Source: an uncultured Adlercreutzia sp. (GTDB lineage: Bacteria; Actinomycetota; Coriobacteriia; Coriobacteriales; Eggerthellaceae). Taken from it: a stretch of DNA of 51,072 nucleotides. The notes beneath the pieces were generated by a model. It searched no databases. It saw only the letters and a list, made by a program, of their open reading frames with translations, and had not been told where the DNA came from. Both the position numbers and the translations under genes were made by a program. The stretch is from assembly GCF_958431955.1 (NCBI RefSeq), contig NZ_CAUASN010000019.1, forward strand, positions 1 to 51,072, written 5' to 3'. This document shows positions 25,372 through 33,063 of the stretch, in pieces. Position 1 is the first letter of the stretch. Each line of letters opens with the position of its first letter.

Positions 25372-26889
25372 CTACAGAACCTTTTCGCTCTTGCCTCCGT
25401 CAGCGGCAAGAATCTGCTCGATCTGGGCCGGGTCGGCGGGCTCAAGCGAGTCGGGCTCGCCGGCGGCCTCGGCGGCGAGGCGCTCGGCAGCCGTGGCCTC
25501 GGTGAGGCCCGTGAACTCCTCCTTGCGGCCGCGGGCGCTCACCACGCGCACCACCTCGCCCATCACCAGGAAGACGACGAAGATGGCGATCATGGGAATC
25601 TTATCGGCCACTTCCTCGGCCGACAGCGGCACCACGGTGGCCACGCAGGCCAGCACCAGCTCGATCACGGGGATGGCGAGCACCACCTTCATGGCCGTGC
25701 CGGTGAAGGGGAAGCGGTACACGCGCGGGCGGTTCGCATCCACCTTGCGCAGCTTGATGAACGCCGGGAACATGGGGATGTAGGTGAGCAGCAGGAACAC
25801 GACCGACGTGGCGAACAGGGTCCAGAACAGCCCGTCGGAGATGGCCTCGTTGGGGATGAGCTGGATGAGCAGCACGGCCGTGGCCACGATGCCGTTCACG
25901 ACGGCGGCGCCGGTGGGCATGCCGGTCTTCGGGTTCTCATGGGCGAAGACCTTCGGCATGTTCTGGTTCTTCGCGGCGTACTGGGCCACGGCGTTCACGC
26001 CGAACGACCAGGAGGCCATGTTCGCGAACAGGGTGATGAGGAACACCACGGCGATGATGATGAAGATGGGGGACGCCTCGCCCACGATGGTCATCACGGC
26101 CACGATCATGCCGAAGTCCGGGTCGATCTGGTCGGCGGGGATGGCCGCTCCGATGCCGAAGCCGCAGAACAGGTAGATGGCGCCGATGGCCAGGCCGCCC
26201 AGGATGATGGCCTTCGGGATGTCGCGGGCCGGGTTCTGCATGTCCTTGGCGAAGGTGCAGACCACCTCAAAGCCCATGAAGTTGAAGATGATGATGGACA
26301 GGTACCCGAGCGCGGCGGTGTTGGTCACGTCGGGCAGGAAGGTCTCAGGGGCCATGGAGCCGGCGAACCCGTTGGTGCAGGCGAACCAGATGCCGAGCAC
26401 GCCCACCGACACGGCCACGAGCACCTTCAGGATGGCGCCGCCGTTCAAGATCCACTCGGAATCGGACACCTTCGAGAAGCTCATGAACACGACGATCCAC
26501 ACGAAGGCGATCTCGATGGCTAGCGTCAGCGCCAGGTTCGACTCGATGTCGGCCCCGAACACCATGCCGAGAATCGGCGGGAACAGGGTGGCCAGGCTGG
26601 CGATCCACAGCGGGAAGTTGATCCAGTAGTACCAGCTGATGCGGGCGCCCCACTTGTCGCCCAGAGCATCGCGCACCCAGTCGTAGATGCCGCCCTCCGA
26701 GTCGTAGGTGGTGCCGAGCTCGGCCACCACCATGCCGTAGGGCAGAAGGAAGGTGATGATGAGGAAGATCCACCAGAAGAACTGCTGGTTGCCGATGGCG
26801 GCGGCGGGCGCTGCGGCCTCGCACACGAACACCACGCAGATCACCGAGAGGATGACGGACATGAAGGAGAATTTCTTCTTACCACTCAT
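25372..26889 (-). CDS. aguD: APC-family agmatine/putrescine antiporter
   Basis: Amino acid/polyamine permease of 505 residues with about 12 hydrophobic segments. The opening CEAAAPAAAIGNQQFFWWIF and the VAELGTTYDSEGGIYDWV stretch match APC exchangers (unwound helix 1 and the helix 2-3 Glu region); PARDIPKAIILGG is the usual conserved loop. A long charged C-terminal tail (about 450-505) is cytoplasmic. The substrate is assigned from the operon: carbamoyltransferase upstream and agmatine deiminase downstream, the same set as aguBDAC systems. It would swap external agmatine for internal putrescine. AAGGAG stands before the start. The general family is sure; the substrate is inferred. Confidence 0.88.
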   Translation of the reverse strand: MSGKKKFSFMSVILSVICVVFVCEAAAPAAAIGNQQFFWWIFLIITFLLPYGMVVAELGTTYDSEGGIYDWVRDALGDKWGARISWYYWINFPLWIASLATLFPPILGMVFGADIESNLALTLAIEIAFVWIVVFMSFSKVSDSEWILNGGAILKVLVAVSVGVLGIWFACTNGFAGSMAPETFLPDVTNTAALGYLSIIIFNFMGFEVVCTFAKDMQNPARDIPKAIILGGLAIGAIYLFCGFGIGAAIPADQIDPDFGMIVAVMTIVGEASPIFIIIAVVFLITLFANMASWSFGVNAVAQYAAKNQNMPKVFAHENPKTGMPTGAAVVNGIVATAVLLIQLIPNEAISDGLFWTLFATSVVFLLLTYIPMFPAFIKLRKVDANRPRVYRFPFTGTAMKVVLAIPVIELVLACVATVVPLSAEEVADKIPMIAIFVVFLVMGEVVRVVSARGRKEEFTGLTEATAAERLAAEAAGEPDSLEPADPAQIEQILAADGGKSEKVL

Positions 26890-26918
26890 AGTGTGGCTCC
26901 TTACTTGGAAGATGAAGG

Positions 26919-26940
26919 CGGGGGAGCCGCGGCTCCCCCG
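26919..26940 (-). promoter_or_regulatory. 22-bp perfect palindrome between ptcA and the antiporter gene
   Basis: A perfect inverted repeat centred on CGCG with GGGGGAGC / GCTCCCCC arms, 13 bases downstream of the ptcA stop. The minus strand continues CCTTCATC without a T-run, so it is better read as an mRNA-processing or stability hairpin than as a terminator. Confidence 0.5.
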
Positions 26941-26952
26941 ACCCGGTACGTC

Positions 26953-28023
26953 TTACAGACCGTGCTTGCCCAGCTTTGCCATGCACGCGTCGATGGTGGC
27001 GCGGTAGGCCGTGGCCTTCTGCTCGTCGGGCTCGCTCTGCGGGCACAGCGTGGCCAAGATGGCGCGGATGGAGTGCTTGCGGTTCTCGGCCTCGTCCCAG
27101 CACAGGCTGCGCGCGGGGTCGTCCATCACCTCGTCCACCACTTCCTCGCCGCGGGTGGCGGGCAGGCAGTGCATAAACTTGCTGTCCGGGCCGGCCGCGT
27201 TCATCAAATCCCAGGTCACCTGGTACTTCGGGTAGAACACGTCCATGTAGTTCTCGCCGGAGACCTCCTCGTCGTAGAGGCCGTACCACACGTCGGTGTA
27301 GACGAAGTCGGCGCCCTCGATGCAGGAGATGTCGTCGGAGATGGTGATGGTGCCGCCGGAGATCTTGCAATTCTCCTCGCCGATGGCCATGAGCTGCTTG
27401 CCGAAGGCCTCGCGCTCCTCATCGGTGCCCACGTGCAGGGCACCGTCGGAGATCTGGTGGCCCTTCGGGCCGAACTGCACGAAGTCCATGCCCATCTTCG
27501 AGGCGATGAACATGAGCGACACGCACACCTGGGTGGCGTCGCCGATGAAGGCGAGCTTGCAGTCCTCGATCTTCTTACCAGCGGGCAAATTCTCGATCAT
27601 GGTCATGAGGTCGCCGAGCTCCTGGGTGGGGTGGTTGAACTCGCTCATGCCGTTGATGACCGGGGCAGCGGAGTACTTCGCCAGGTCCACCACGTCCTTG
27701 TGGCGGTCGACGCGGGCCATGAGGATGTCGACGAGGCTTCCCATGACGCGGCCGGAGTCCTCGATGGACTCATGGCCGCCCAGCTGGATGGAGCCGGGGC
27801 CGAAGAACTGCGCGTGGCCGCCGAGGTCGGTCATGGCCGTCTCGAAGGAGATGCGGGTGCGGGTGGACACCTGCTGGAAGATCATGCCGAGGGTCTTGTG
27901 CTTCAGCAGCAGCGGGTACTCGCCGCCCTCCTTGATGAGCCCCTTCATGGCGATGGCCAGATCCACCATGCCGAGCAGCTCCTCTTTGGTGAAGTCGTTG
28001 GTGTCGATGTAATCCTTGACCAT
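26953..28023 (-). CDS. ptcA: Putrescine carbamoyltransferase
   Basis: Splits N-carbamoylputrescine with phosphate to putrescine and carbamoyl phosphate (the catabolic direction). Predicted 356 residues. Carbamoyl-phosphate loop STRTR (53-57), HPTQ (131-134) and HCLPA (about 275) are intact. The region TDVWYGLYDEE takes the place of the DxxxSMG ornithine motif, as in known putrescine enzymes, which separates it from ArgF. A C-terminal helix typical of this subgroup follows (about 335-356). The start at 28023 is fixed by AAGGAGG 7 bases upstream; the frame extends further but without a signal. First gene of the operon; no carbamate kinase gene is nearby to turn carbamoyl phosphate into ATP. Confidence 0.94.
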   Translation of the reverse strand: MVKDYIDTNDFTKEELLGMVDLAIAMKGLIKEGGEYPLLLKHKTLGMIFQQVSTRTRISFETAMTDLGGHAQFFGPGSIQLGGHESIEDSGRVMGSLVDILMARVDRHKDVVDLAKYSAAPVINGMSEFNHPTQELGDLMTMIENLPAGKKIEDCKLAFIGDATQVCVSLMFIASKMGMDFVQFGPKGHQISDGALHVGTDEEREAFGKQLMAIGEENCKISGGTITISDDISCIEGADFVYTDVWYGLYDEEVSGENYMDVFYPKYQVTWDLMNAAGPDSKFMHCLPATRGEEVVDEVMDDPARSLCWDEAENRKHSIRAILATLCPQSEPDEQKATAYRATIDACMAKLGKHGL

Positions 28024-28191
28024 GGAAATCCTCCTTAGGGATATATCCGCGGCCTTCGGTCGGAAAGACCGCGGGCGACTTGTCGCGAAGGAAGCGGCGA
28101 GGCCGTGCCAGCCTGACCGTCCCCTGATGCTCCTCCGCATCCGTTGGGGCACAGCATGGGGGCGGCGTGAAGACTTGGGAAGCATTAACCG

Positions 28192-28245
28192 GGATTATTT
28201 TGCGTTCAGGAAATTTCACACCCGCATCTATATCCAAAATAATCC
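28192..28245. promoter_or_regulatory. Inverted repeat GGATTATTTTG / CAAAATAATCC upstream of ptcA
   Basis: Two perfect 11-base arms (28192-28202 and 28235-28245), centre to centre 43 bases, about four helical turns. They enclose an AT-rich stretch with ATCTATA (28226-28232), TATAGAT on the minus strand and -10-like for ptcA. The GGATTA core recurs in the palindrome at 28340-28355, so these are probably sites for one regulator, with LuxR at 28394 the likely candidate. Confidence 0.55.
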
Positions 28246-28339
28246 TGAAGTTGAGGGCTCTGAGCGGGCAGTTGTGGTTCAATGGGGTCTTGGTGCGAAC
28301 GGGGGTTTACGCGGCTCGCATAGCGGGTGCATTCGGCTT

Positions 28340-28355
28340 TCTAATCCGGATTAGA
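28340..28355. promoter_or_regulatory. 16-bp perfect palindrome upstream of the LuxR gene
   Basis: TCTAATCCGGATTAGA reads the same on both strands and ends 38 bases before the LuxR start codon. Size and symmetry fit a dimer of a LuxR-type helix-turn-helix. It shares the GGATTA half with the pair at 28192-28245, suggesting that both sides of the divergent spacer are controlled together. Confidence 0.6.
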
Positions 28356-28393
28356 ACCTGGCAACGCACATTCGGGGGCCAAGGAGCAGCGCG

Positions 28394-29359
28394 ATGGAGA
28401 CAGCTTTCTACCTCTACACCATCCTCATCATGGTGGCTTGCGTGGCGGCGGGGTCGGTATGCCTGTCGGCCTACTTCGTCTCGCGGCGGCGCGCCTACCT
28501 GTACGCGGGCGCGCTCTTCCTCTTCTACTTCCTCGATATGGCCCTCATCTTCCAGTATGAGTACCTGGGGCAGAACCTCGCCTACTCCTTCGACTCGTTC
28601 TACGGCGTCGATCGGCCCCTGATGCGCACGGCGCTCGCGGCGGGCACCCTGCAGTCGCTGTGGCTGCTCGTGTGCGACTTCGAGAACGAGCGCCGGCCTG
28701 TGCTCCTGTGGCTGCCCCTGGCTCTGTTCCTCGGCGCCTGCGCCCTCGTGCTCGGACTGCTGCCCGAGGGCCCCTTCTGCCAGTGGCTGTACTTCAGCCT
28801 GCGCCAGCTGTTCCTGCTCTGGGGCCTCGGCTACGTGATCTTCCGCTACTGCACCTGTCAAAGCGACATCGAGCGGGCGCGCATGCGCCGCCAGGAACCG
28901 CTGCTGTTCACCACCTTCGCGTTCGTGCTGTGCATTCTGGCCGAGGACATCTTCATGATGCTCATGCTCGATCCGGACACCATCGCCGACAGCCTTCTGC
29001 CCCTCTACCTCTCGGAGCGCAACTTCTCCGAGAACTTCCTCGTGCTGGCCTTCGCCTTCTTCGCCATGCGGGCCGCCGCCGAGACGCTGCGCCTGCGCTT
29101 CAAGGAGCCGCCGGCCGCCGACAACCCCGACTTGCAGTCCTACATCGACGAGCTCTTGCCCGCCTACTGCGAGCGCCACGGCCTGACAGCCCGCGAGCGC
29201 GAGATTCTGGAAATGGTGCTCGAGGGCAAGGACAACCAGAACATCGCCAGCTCGCTGCAGCTGGCCTTGGGCACCGTGAAGGCCCATGTGCACAACATCC
29301 TGAAGAAAACCGGCCACGCCACCCGCCAAGAGCTCACCCAAGACTTCTGGAAGGGCTAG
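28394..29359 (+). CDS. Membrane-bound LuxR-type transcription regulator
   Basis: Predicted 321 residues: about seven hydrophobic segments (7-230), for example TILIMVACVAAGSVCLSAYF and RQLFLLWGLGYVIFRY, then a soluble linker and a C-terminal LuxR helix-turn-helix (about 255-318) with LTAREREILEMVLEGKDNQN and LGTVKAHVHNILKKTGHATR. Such integral-membrane LuxR proteins are common in Eggerthellaceae and usually sit next to the genes they control. Here it is divergent from the agmatine operon, so it probably senses agmatine, putrescine or a membrane state. AAGGAG lies 8 bases before the ATG. Target and ligand are inferred. Confidence 0.9.
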   Translation: METAFYLYTILIMVACVAAGSVCLSAYFVSRRRAYLYAGALFLFYFLDMALIFQYEYLGQNLAYSFDSFYGVDRPLMRTALAAGTLQSLWLLVCDFENERRPVLLWLPLALFLGACALVLGLLPEGPFCQWLYFSLRQLFLLWGLGYVIFRYCTCQSDIERARMRRQEPLLFTTFAFVLCILAEDIFMMLMLDPDTIADSLLPLYLSERNFSENFLVLAFAFFAMRAAAETLRLRFKEPPAADNPDLQSYIDELLPAYCERHGLTAREREILEMVLEGKDNQNIASSLQLALGTVKAHVHNILKKTGHATRQELTQDFWKG

Positions 29360-29411
29360 AGCTTCGCGCAAGGGCGCCGCACCCTTTCGTTTATGTACGT
29401 GCTTGTAACGG

Positions 29412-29443
29412 ACGCGCGACTTTCTGTGAAGGACGTCGCGCGT
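29412..29443 (+). terminator. Hairpin downstream of the LuxR gene
   Basis: Nine-bp perfect stem ACGCGCGAC / GTCGCGCGT with a 14-base loop, followed by TTCGCTATTTT. It lies 52 bases past the stop and about 95 bases before ccdA. Probable intrinsic terminator, imperfect T-tract. Confidence 0.6.
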
Positions 29444-29538
29444 TTCGCTATTTTCGGGAATAATAGCGAACACGGGTCGGGCGGCTGCGCCGTCGCCCCG
29501 GCAGGCTGTATCGACACGGAGCGGAAGGAATACGTGCG

Positions 29539-30201
29539 GTGACCTACCTCATCACATTTCTGGAGGGCATCATCACCTTCGTATCGCCGTGCCTGCTTCC
29601 CATGATCCCCATCTACGTGACCTACTTCGCCGCCGGCGAGGAGGTGCGCACCGGCGTGGTGCTGCGCAACGCGCTCGGCTTCGTGCTCGGCTTTACCTGC
29701 GTGTTCGTGGCCATGGGAGCGCTTGCCTCGTCGGTGGGCGCGTTCTTCATCGAGTACCAGAGCGCCGTGAACGTAGTGTGCGGCCTGGTGGTCATCGCCT
29801 TCGGGCTGTACTTCCTCGGCTTCATCAAGGTGAACCTGTTCCGCGGGGGCAAGAACCCGCTTGCCGGGCGCCAGCTGGGATTCTTCTCATCGGTGCTGTT
29901 CGGCGTCATCTTCTCCATCGGCTGGACGCCCTGCGTGGGGGCGTTTCTGGGCTCGGCGCTCATGCTGGCCTCCCAGCAGGCCTCGGTAGCCCAGGGCGTC
30001 GTCCTGCTTCTGTGCTACTCGGCCGGCCTCGGCATTCCCTTCGTGGCCGCAGCCGTGCTCATCGACAAGCTGAAGGGGGCCTTCGCGGCCATTAAGCGGC
30101 ATTACGGCATTATCAACAAAGTGTGCGGTTGGTTCCTCGTGGTCGTGGGCGTGCTCATGGCCACGGGGCTGCTCGGCGGCTTTCTGCGCCTGCTGAGCTA
30201 G
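29539..30201 (+). CDS. ccdA: CcdA-type thiol:disulfide transporter
   Basis: Six-span membrane protein of 220 residues that passes electrons from cytoplasmic thioredoxin to extracytoplasmic thiol proteins. The two redox cysteines are in place: C18 in FVSPCLLPMIP and C132 in WTPCVGAFLG. The start is GTG at 29539, with GGAAGGAA 9-10 bases upstream, and the signature begins directly after it. The next gene, 30 bases on, encodes a membrane-anchored thioredoxin, its natural partner. The pair may serve cytochrome c maturation or the reduction of other outside proteins; no cytochrome c gene is in the window. Confidence 0.93.
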   Translation: MTYLITFLEGIITFVSPCLLPMIPIYVTYFAAGEEVRTGVVLRNALGFVLGFTCVFVAMGALASSVGAFFIEYQSAVNVVCGLVVIAFGLYFLGFIKVNLFRGGKNPLAGRQLGFFSSVLFGVIFSIGWTPCVGAFLGSALMLASQQASVAQGVVLLLCYSAGLGIPFVAAAVLIDKLKGAFAAIKRHYGIINKVCGWFLVVVGVLMATGLLGGFLRLLS

Positions 30202-30231
30202 AACGGCCGCCCCGCGGAGAAAGGTACGGAC

Positions 30232-31029
30232 ATGAACGAGCATACCGAGAACGAGAGCGGCACTGCGGCGGAGACGCCCGCGGAGCGCGGCGAGCGCCTG
30301 GGCGCATCGCTCGAGGCGGCCGTCCAGCAGGAGGCGGCCGCGGCCGCCACGCCCGAGGGGCGCCAGGCCGACCGCAAGAGCCATCGCACGGTCGTCATCG
30401 CGGCCGTGGCCTTCGCCGTGCTGCTCATCGGCGCCGGCGTGGCCTACAGCGTGCTGGCCCCCACAGCCGAGCGCGAGGTGCAGGCGACGGGCACTGCCGC
30501 CGCGCATCGCACCGAGGCCGAGCCGGTAGCCGGCGAGGACGGCGAGGCGGAGGCGGACACGGGAGACGGCAACGGCGCCAACGCCGACTCAACGCCGGCG
30601 CCCGACTTCACCATGACCACCTCCGAGGGCAAGACCGTCTCGCTCTCCGACTTCCGCGGACGCCCGGTGCTCCTGAACTTCTGGGCCAGCTGGTGCGGGC
30701 CGTGCGCGAGCGAGATGCCCGCCATCCAGAAAGCCTGGGAGACCTACGGCAGCGAAGTAGATTTCGTCATCGTGAACATGACGGGCATGAGCGGCGAGAC
30801 CGAGGAGACAGCCAAGGCGTTCCTCGCCGACGCCGGCTACACCTTCCCGGCCTACTTCGACGCCAACAGCAGCGCGGCGCGGGCCTTCGGCGTGTCGTCC
30901 ATCCCGCAGACCTACCTCGTCAACGCCGAGGGCAACATCATCGGCGGCTACATGGGCGCCATGGACGACGCCATCCTCGCCGAGGGCATCCGCATGCTCA
31001 CCGACGGCACCGAGGCCGCGGCACAGTAG
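30232..31029 (+). CDS. TlpA/ResA-like membrane-anchored thioredoxin
   Basis: Predicted 265 residues. A hydrophilic cytoplasmic N-tail (1-52) leads to one membrane span (about 53-74), then an acidic linker rich in Ala, Glu, Asp and Gly. The thioredoxin-fold domain (about 120-260) starts PAPDFTMTTSEGKTVSLSDF. The active site is WCGPC (154-158) in LLNFWASWCGPCASEMP, and the cis-proline loop is SSIPQTYLV. It faces outside and would receive electrons from CcdA. The N-tail of about 50 residues is longer than in ResA. The gene is 30 bases after ccdA and ends before a strong two-way terminator. Confidence 0.92.
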   Translation: MNEHTENESGTAAETPAERGERLGASLEAAVQQEAAAAATPEGRQADRKSHRTVVIAAVAFAVLLIGAGVAYSVLAPTAEREVQATGTAAAHRTEAEPVAGEDGEAEADTGDGNGANADSTPAPDFTMTTSEGKTVSLSDFRGRPVLLNFWASWCGPCASEMPAIQKAWETYGSEVDFVIVNMTGMSGETEETAKAFLADAGYTFPAYFDANSSAARAFGVSSIPQTYLVNAEGNIIGGYMGAMDDAILAEGIRMLTDGTEAAAQ

Positions 31030-31065
31030 AGCCGATGCAGCCGAACGGTGCTTGAGCGAGCAATA

Positions 31066-31111
31066 CTCAAATTCATTTTAGTAAAGTGGACTTTAGTAAA
31101 GTTGATTTGAG
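31066..31111. promoter_or_regulatory. Nested operator-like repeats in a convergent intergenic region
   Basis: Two direct copies of TTTAGTAAAGT (31077-31087, 31092-31102; 15-base period); the second is the core of the palindrome ACTTTAGTAAAGT. Both lie inside an outer inverted repeat CTCAAAT / ATTTGAG (31066-31072, 31105-31111). This looks like a repressor-binding site, yet it sits between two convergent genes with no start codon nearby. It may be left over from a lost gene. Confidence 0.5.
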
Positions 31112-31159
31112 CGTCGCGGGGCCGGGAAGAGCAGCGCGGTGCAGCAGCGCCTTTCAGCC

Positions 31160-31209
31160 CTACAACAAAGAACCCCCTCGCGCTGATGCGAGGGGGTTCT
31201 TTGTTGTAG
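31160..31209. terminator. Bidirectional terminator between thioredoxin gene and purB
   Basis: A perfect 22-bp stem with the 6-base loop GCTGAT. The left arm starts CTACAACAAAG and the right arm ends CTTTGTTGTAG, so an A-rich run on one side becomes a T-rich run on the other for both directions. It ends 18 bases from the purB stop and 131 bases from the thioredoxin stop, serving both. Confidence 0.9.
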
Positions 31210-31227
31210 GGGCAAGCGGGAGGCTCT

Positions 31228-32577
31228 TTAGAACTCCAGATCCTGGAGGCGGTCGAAGACCACGTCCTTGCGGGTGAGGAAGTCCCACGGGTCGAAGATC
31301 TCGTCGAGCTTCTCCTGCGACAGCAGCGCGGCGGCCTCGTCGTCGGCCTCCAGGCGCTCGCGATAGGTGGGGCCGTCCACGGCGTTCTGGATGTCCTCCC
31401 ACACCTTCATGGCGTTGCGCTGCACGATGACGTAGGCGTCCTCGCGGGTGATGCCGGCGTCCACCAGGGCCAGCAGCACCTTGCTGGAGAAGATGAGGCC
31501 CTTGGTGCGCCACAGGTTGTGCTCCATCTTGGCCGGGTAGGTCTGCAGCCCGTCGAGCATCCATTGCATCTTCGCGAACATGTAGTCGAGCGCCGTGAAG
31601 CTGTCGGCGAGCACCACACGCTCGGCGCCGGAGTGCGAGATGTCGCGCTCGAACCACAGGGCCACGTTGTCGAAGGCCACCTGGGCGTTGGCCTTCACCA
31701 CGCGCGCGAGGCCGCACACGCGCTCGGCCGTGATGGGATTGCGCTTGTGGGGCATGGCGGAAGAGCCCTTCTGGCCCTTGGTGAACGGCTCTTCCGCCTC
31801 GATGACGTCGGACTGCTGCAGCAGGCGCACCTGCATGGCGATGGATTCCAAGGTGGAGGCGCATACCGCCAGCGCCGCCATCACCTGGGCGTGGCGGTCG
31901 CGGGCGAGCACCTGGGTGGAGAGCGGGTCGGGCGTGAGGCCCAGCTTCTCGCACACGTACTGCTCCACGTAGGGGTCGATGGAGGAGTACGTGCCCACCG
32001 CGCCTGAGATGGCGCCGGTGGCGGCCACGGCGCGGGCCTCCTCCATGCGGGTGAGGGCGCGCTTCAGAGCCCAGGCCCAGCTGCCGAACTTCATGCCGAA
32101 GGTCATGGGCTCGGCGTGGATGCCGTGGGTGCGGCCGACGCAGAGCGTGTTCTGGAACTCGAAGGCGCGGCGCTTGCAGGTCTCGCCGAGGCGCTTGATG
32201 TCCTCGATGATGATGTCGCAGGCCTGGGTGACCTGGTAGGAAAGCGCGGTGTCGCCCAGATCGGAAGAGGTCATGCCGTAGTGCACCCAGCGGCTCGGCT
32301 TGTCGCCGCCCTCGGGAATATCGGCGTCGATGTAGTTGGCCATGCAGGTGGTGAACGCGATGACGTCGTGGTTTGTCACCTTCTCGATCTCGTCGATCTC
32401 CTCCACGGTGAAATCGGCGTGATCGCGAATCCACTGGGCCTCCTCGCGCGTGATGCCCGCCTGGCCGAGCTCGGCCTGGGCCTCGCAGGCCAGAACCTCG
32501 ATCTCCTTCCAAATGGCGAACTTGTTCTCGAGCTCCCAGATGCGGCCCATCTCGGGGCGCGTGTAACGACCGATCAC
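31228..32577 (-). CDS. purB: Adenylosuccinate lyase
   Basis: Fumarase-superfamily enzyme of 449 residues that acts twice in purine synthesis: SAICAR to AICAR, and adenylosuccinate to AMP. Seen: MTSSDLGDTALSYQ (about 100), GRTHGIHAEPMTFGMK with the catalytic His, and the superfamily signature GSSAMPHKRNPI (about 267). The start is GTG at 32577 (MIGRYTRPEM), with AAAGGA 9-10 bases upstream. Length fits the bacterial form. It is separate from the purC-purL group in this window. The upstream region to the tRNA gene (32578-32792) carries its promoter and no other gene. Confidence 0.96.
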   Translation of the reverse strand: MIGRYTRPEMGRIWELENKFAIWKEIEVLACEAQAELGQAGITREEAQWIRDHADFTVEEIDEIEKVTNHDVIAFTTCMANYIDADIPEGGDKPSRWVHYGMTSSDLGDTALSYQVTQACDIIIEDIKRLGETCKRRAFEFQNTLCVGRTHGIHAEPMTFGMKFGSWAWALKRALTRMEEARAVAATGAISGAVGTYSSIDPYVEQYVCEKLGLTPDPLSTQVLARDRHAQVMAALAVCASTLESIAMQVRLLQQSDVIEAEEPFTKGQKGSSAMPHKRNPITAERVCGLARVVKANAQVAFDNVALWFERDISHSGAERVVLADSFTALDYMFAKMQWMLDGLQTYPAKMEHNLWRTKGLIFSSKVLLALVDAGITREDAYVIVQRNAMKVWEDIQNAVDGPTYRERLEADDEAAALLSQEKLDEIFDPWDFLTRKDVVFDRLQDLEF

Positions 32578-32792
32578 GTGCGTGTCCTTTCCCTCGTGCG
32601 CTGCGTGCTTTCGTGATGAACAGGGTACCAGAAATAGCCGCGCTCGTCGGGGCTTCTCGCCTAAGCGCCTCGTTCAGATGCGCCGAGGCGGCCCGAAGCG
32701 GTCACCGGGAGCGCCTCGGGAGGATTCTTTGCGCAGCGGGAAAATATCTCATTGCAGAATGCGGGCGGCTCGGGTAAGATGCATTGTTACGC

Positions 32793-32883
32793 GGAGGAGT
32801 GACCGAGAGGCCGAAGGTGCTCGCCTGCTAAGTGAGTATGCCCCACAAGGGCATCTAGGGTTCGAATCCCTACTCCTCCGCCA
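32793..32883 (+). tRNA. tRNA-Ser (anticodon GCT)
   Basis: Acceptor stem GGAGGAG (32793-32799) pairs with CTCCTCC (32873-32879); discriminator G and an encoded CCA follow (32881-32883). The anticodon arm CTCGCCTGCTAAGTGAG places GCT in the loop. A long variable arm (TATGCCCCACAAGGGCAT) confirms a class II serine tRNA. The T arm is GGGTTCGAATCCC. It reads AGC and AGU codons. Confidence 0.95.
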
Positions 32884-32893
32884 CTTGAATGCC

Positions 32894-32918
32894 AACGCCC
32901 TCAGCTGAGGGCGTTTTT
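32894..32918 (+). terminator. Terminator after tRNA-Ser(GCT)
   Basis: Perfect 22-bp palindrome with arms AACGCCCTCAG / CTGAGGGCGTT followed by TTT, 10 bases after the tRNA CCA. Typical of a tRNA transcript end. Confidence 0.85.
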
Positions 32919-32928
32919 CGTTGTCGGG

Positions 32929-33018
32929 GGCGGTGGAGGGATTCGAACCCGCGAGGGGAAAACTGCCCAGTGGGCAGTTTTCGGCCGAGGGCGCCAGCCC
33001 GCAGGCCTCGCGGATTCG
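32929..33018. repeat. Hairpin-rich element between two copies of a tRNA 3' end
   Basis: On the minus strand 32950-32929 reads GGGTTCGAATCCCTCC and so on to CCGCC, a tRNA 3'-end-like sequence in reverse. Inside is the near-perfect inverted repeat CGAACCCGCGAGG (32944-32956) with CCTCGCGGATTCG (33006-33018), one mismatch. Nested in that is a 23-base palindrome, AAAACTGCCCA-G-TGGGCAGTTTT (32959-32981). No gene is present. It may be a small inverted-repeat element lodged at the tRNA, or the rearranged remains of a second tRNA gene. Confidence 0.55.
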
Positions 33019-33036
33019 CGCAGCGAATACGCGGAC

Positions 33037-33058
33037 ATCCCTACTCCTCCGCCACTTG
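33037..33058 (+). repeat. Duplicate of the tRNA-Ser(GCT) 3' end (att-like)
   Basis: These 22 bases match exactly the 3' end of tRNA-Ser(GCT) plus its CCA and four more bases (32866-32887), 171 bases downstream and in the same direction. It is followed, like the real tRNA, by its own terminator. It fits either an attachment-site remnant of a lost integrated element or the tail of a deleted second tRNA-Ser gene. Confidence 0.7.
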
Positions 33059-33063
33059 CATTC

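Noticed and set aside
25372..26889. Glutamate/GABA or other amino-acid antiporter
   Set aside because: The APC fold alone would allow it, but the operon context points to agmatine/putrescine; kept as antiporter with inferred substrate.
26953..28023. Ornithine carbamoyltransferase (argF)
   Set aside because: The SMG ornithine motif is replaced by WYGLYDEE and the neighbours are agmatine genes; putrescine is the better substrate.
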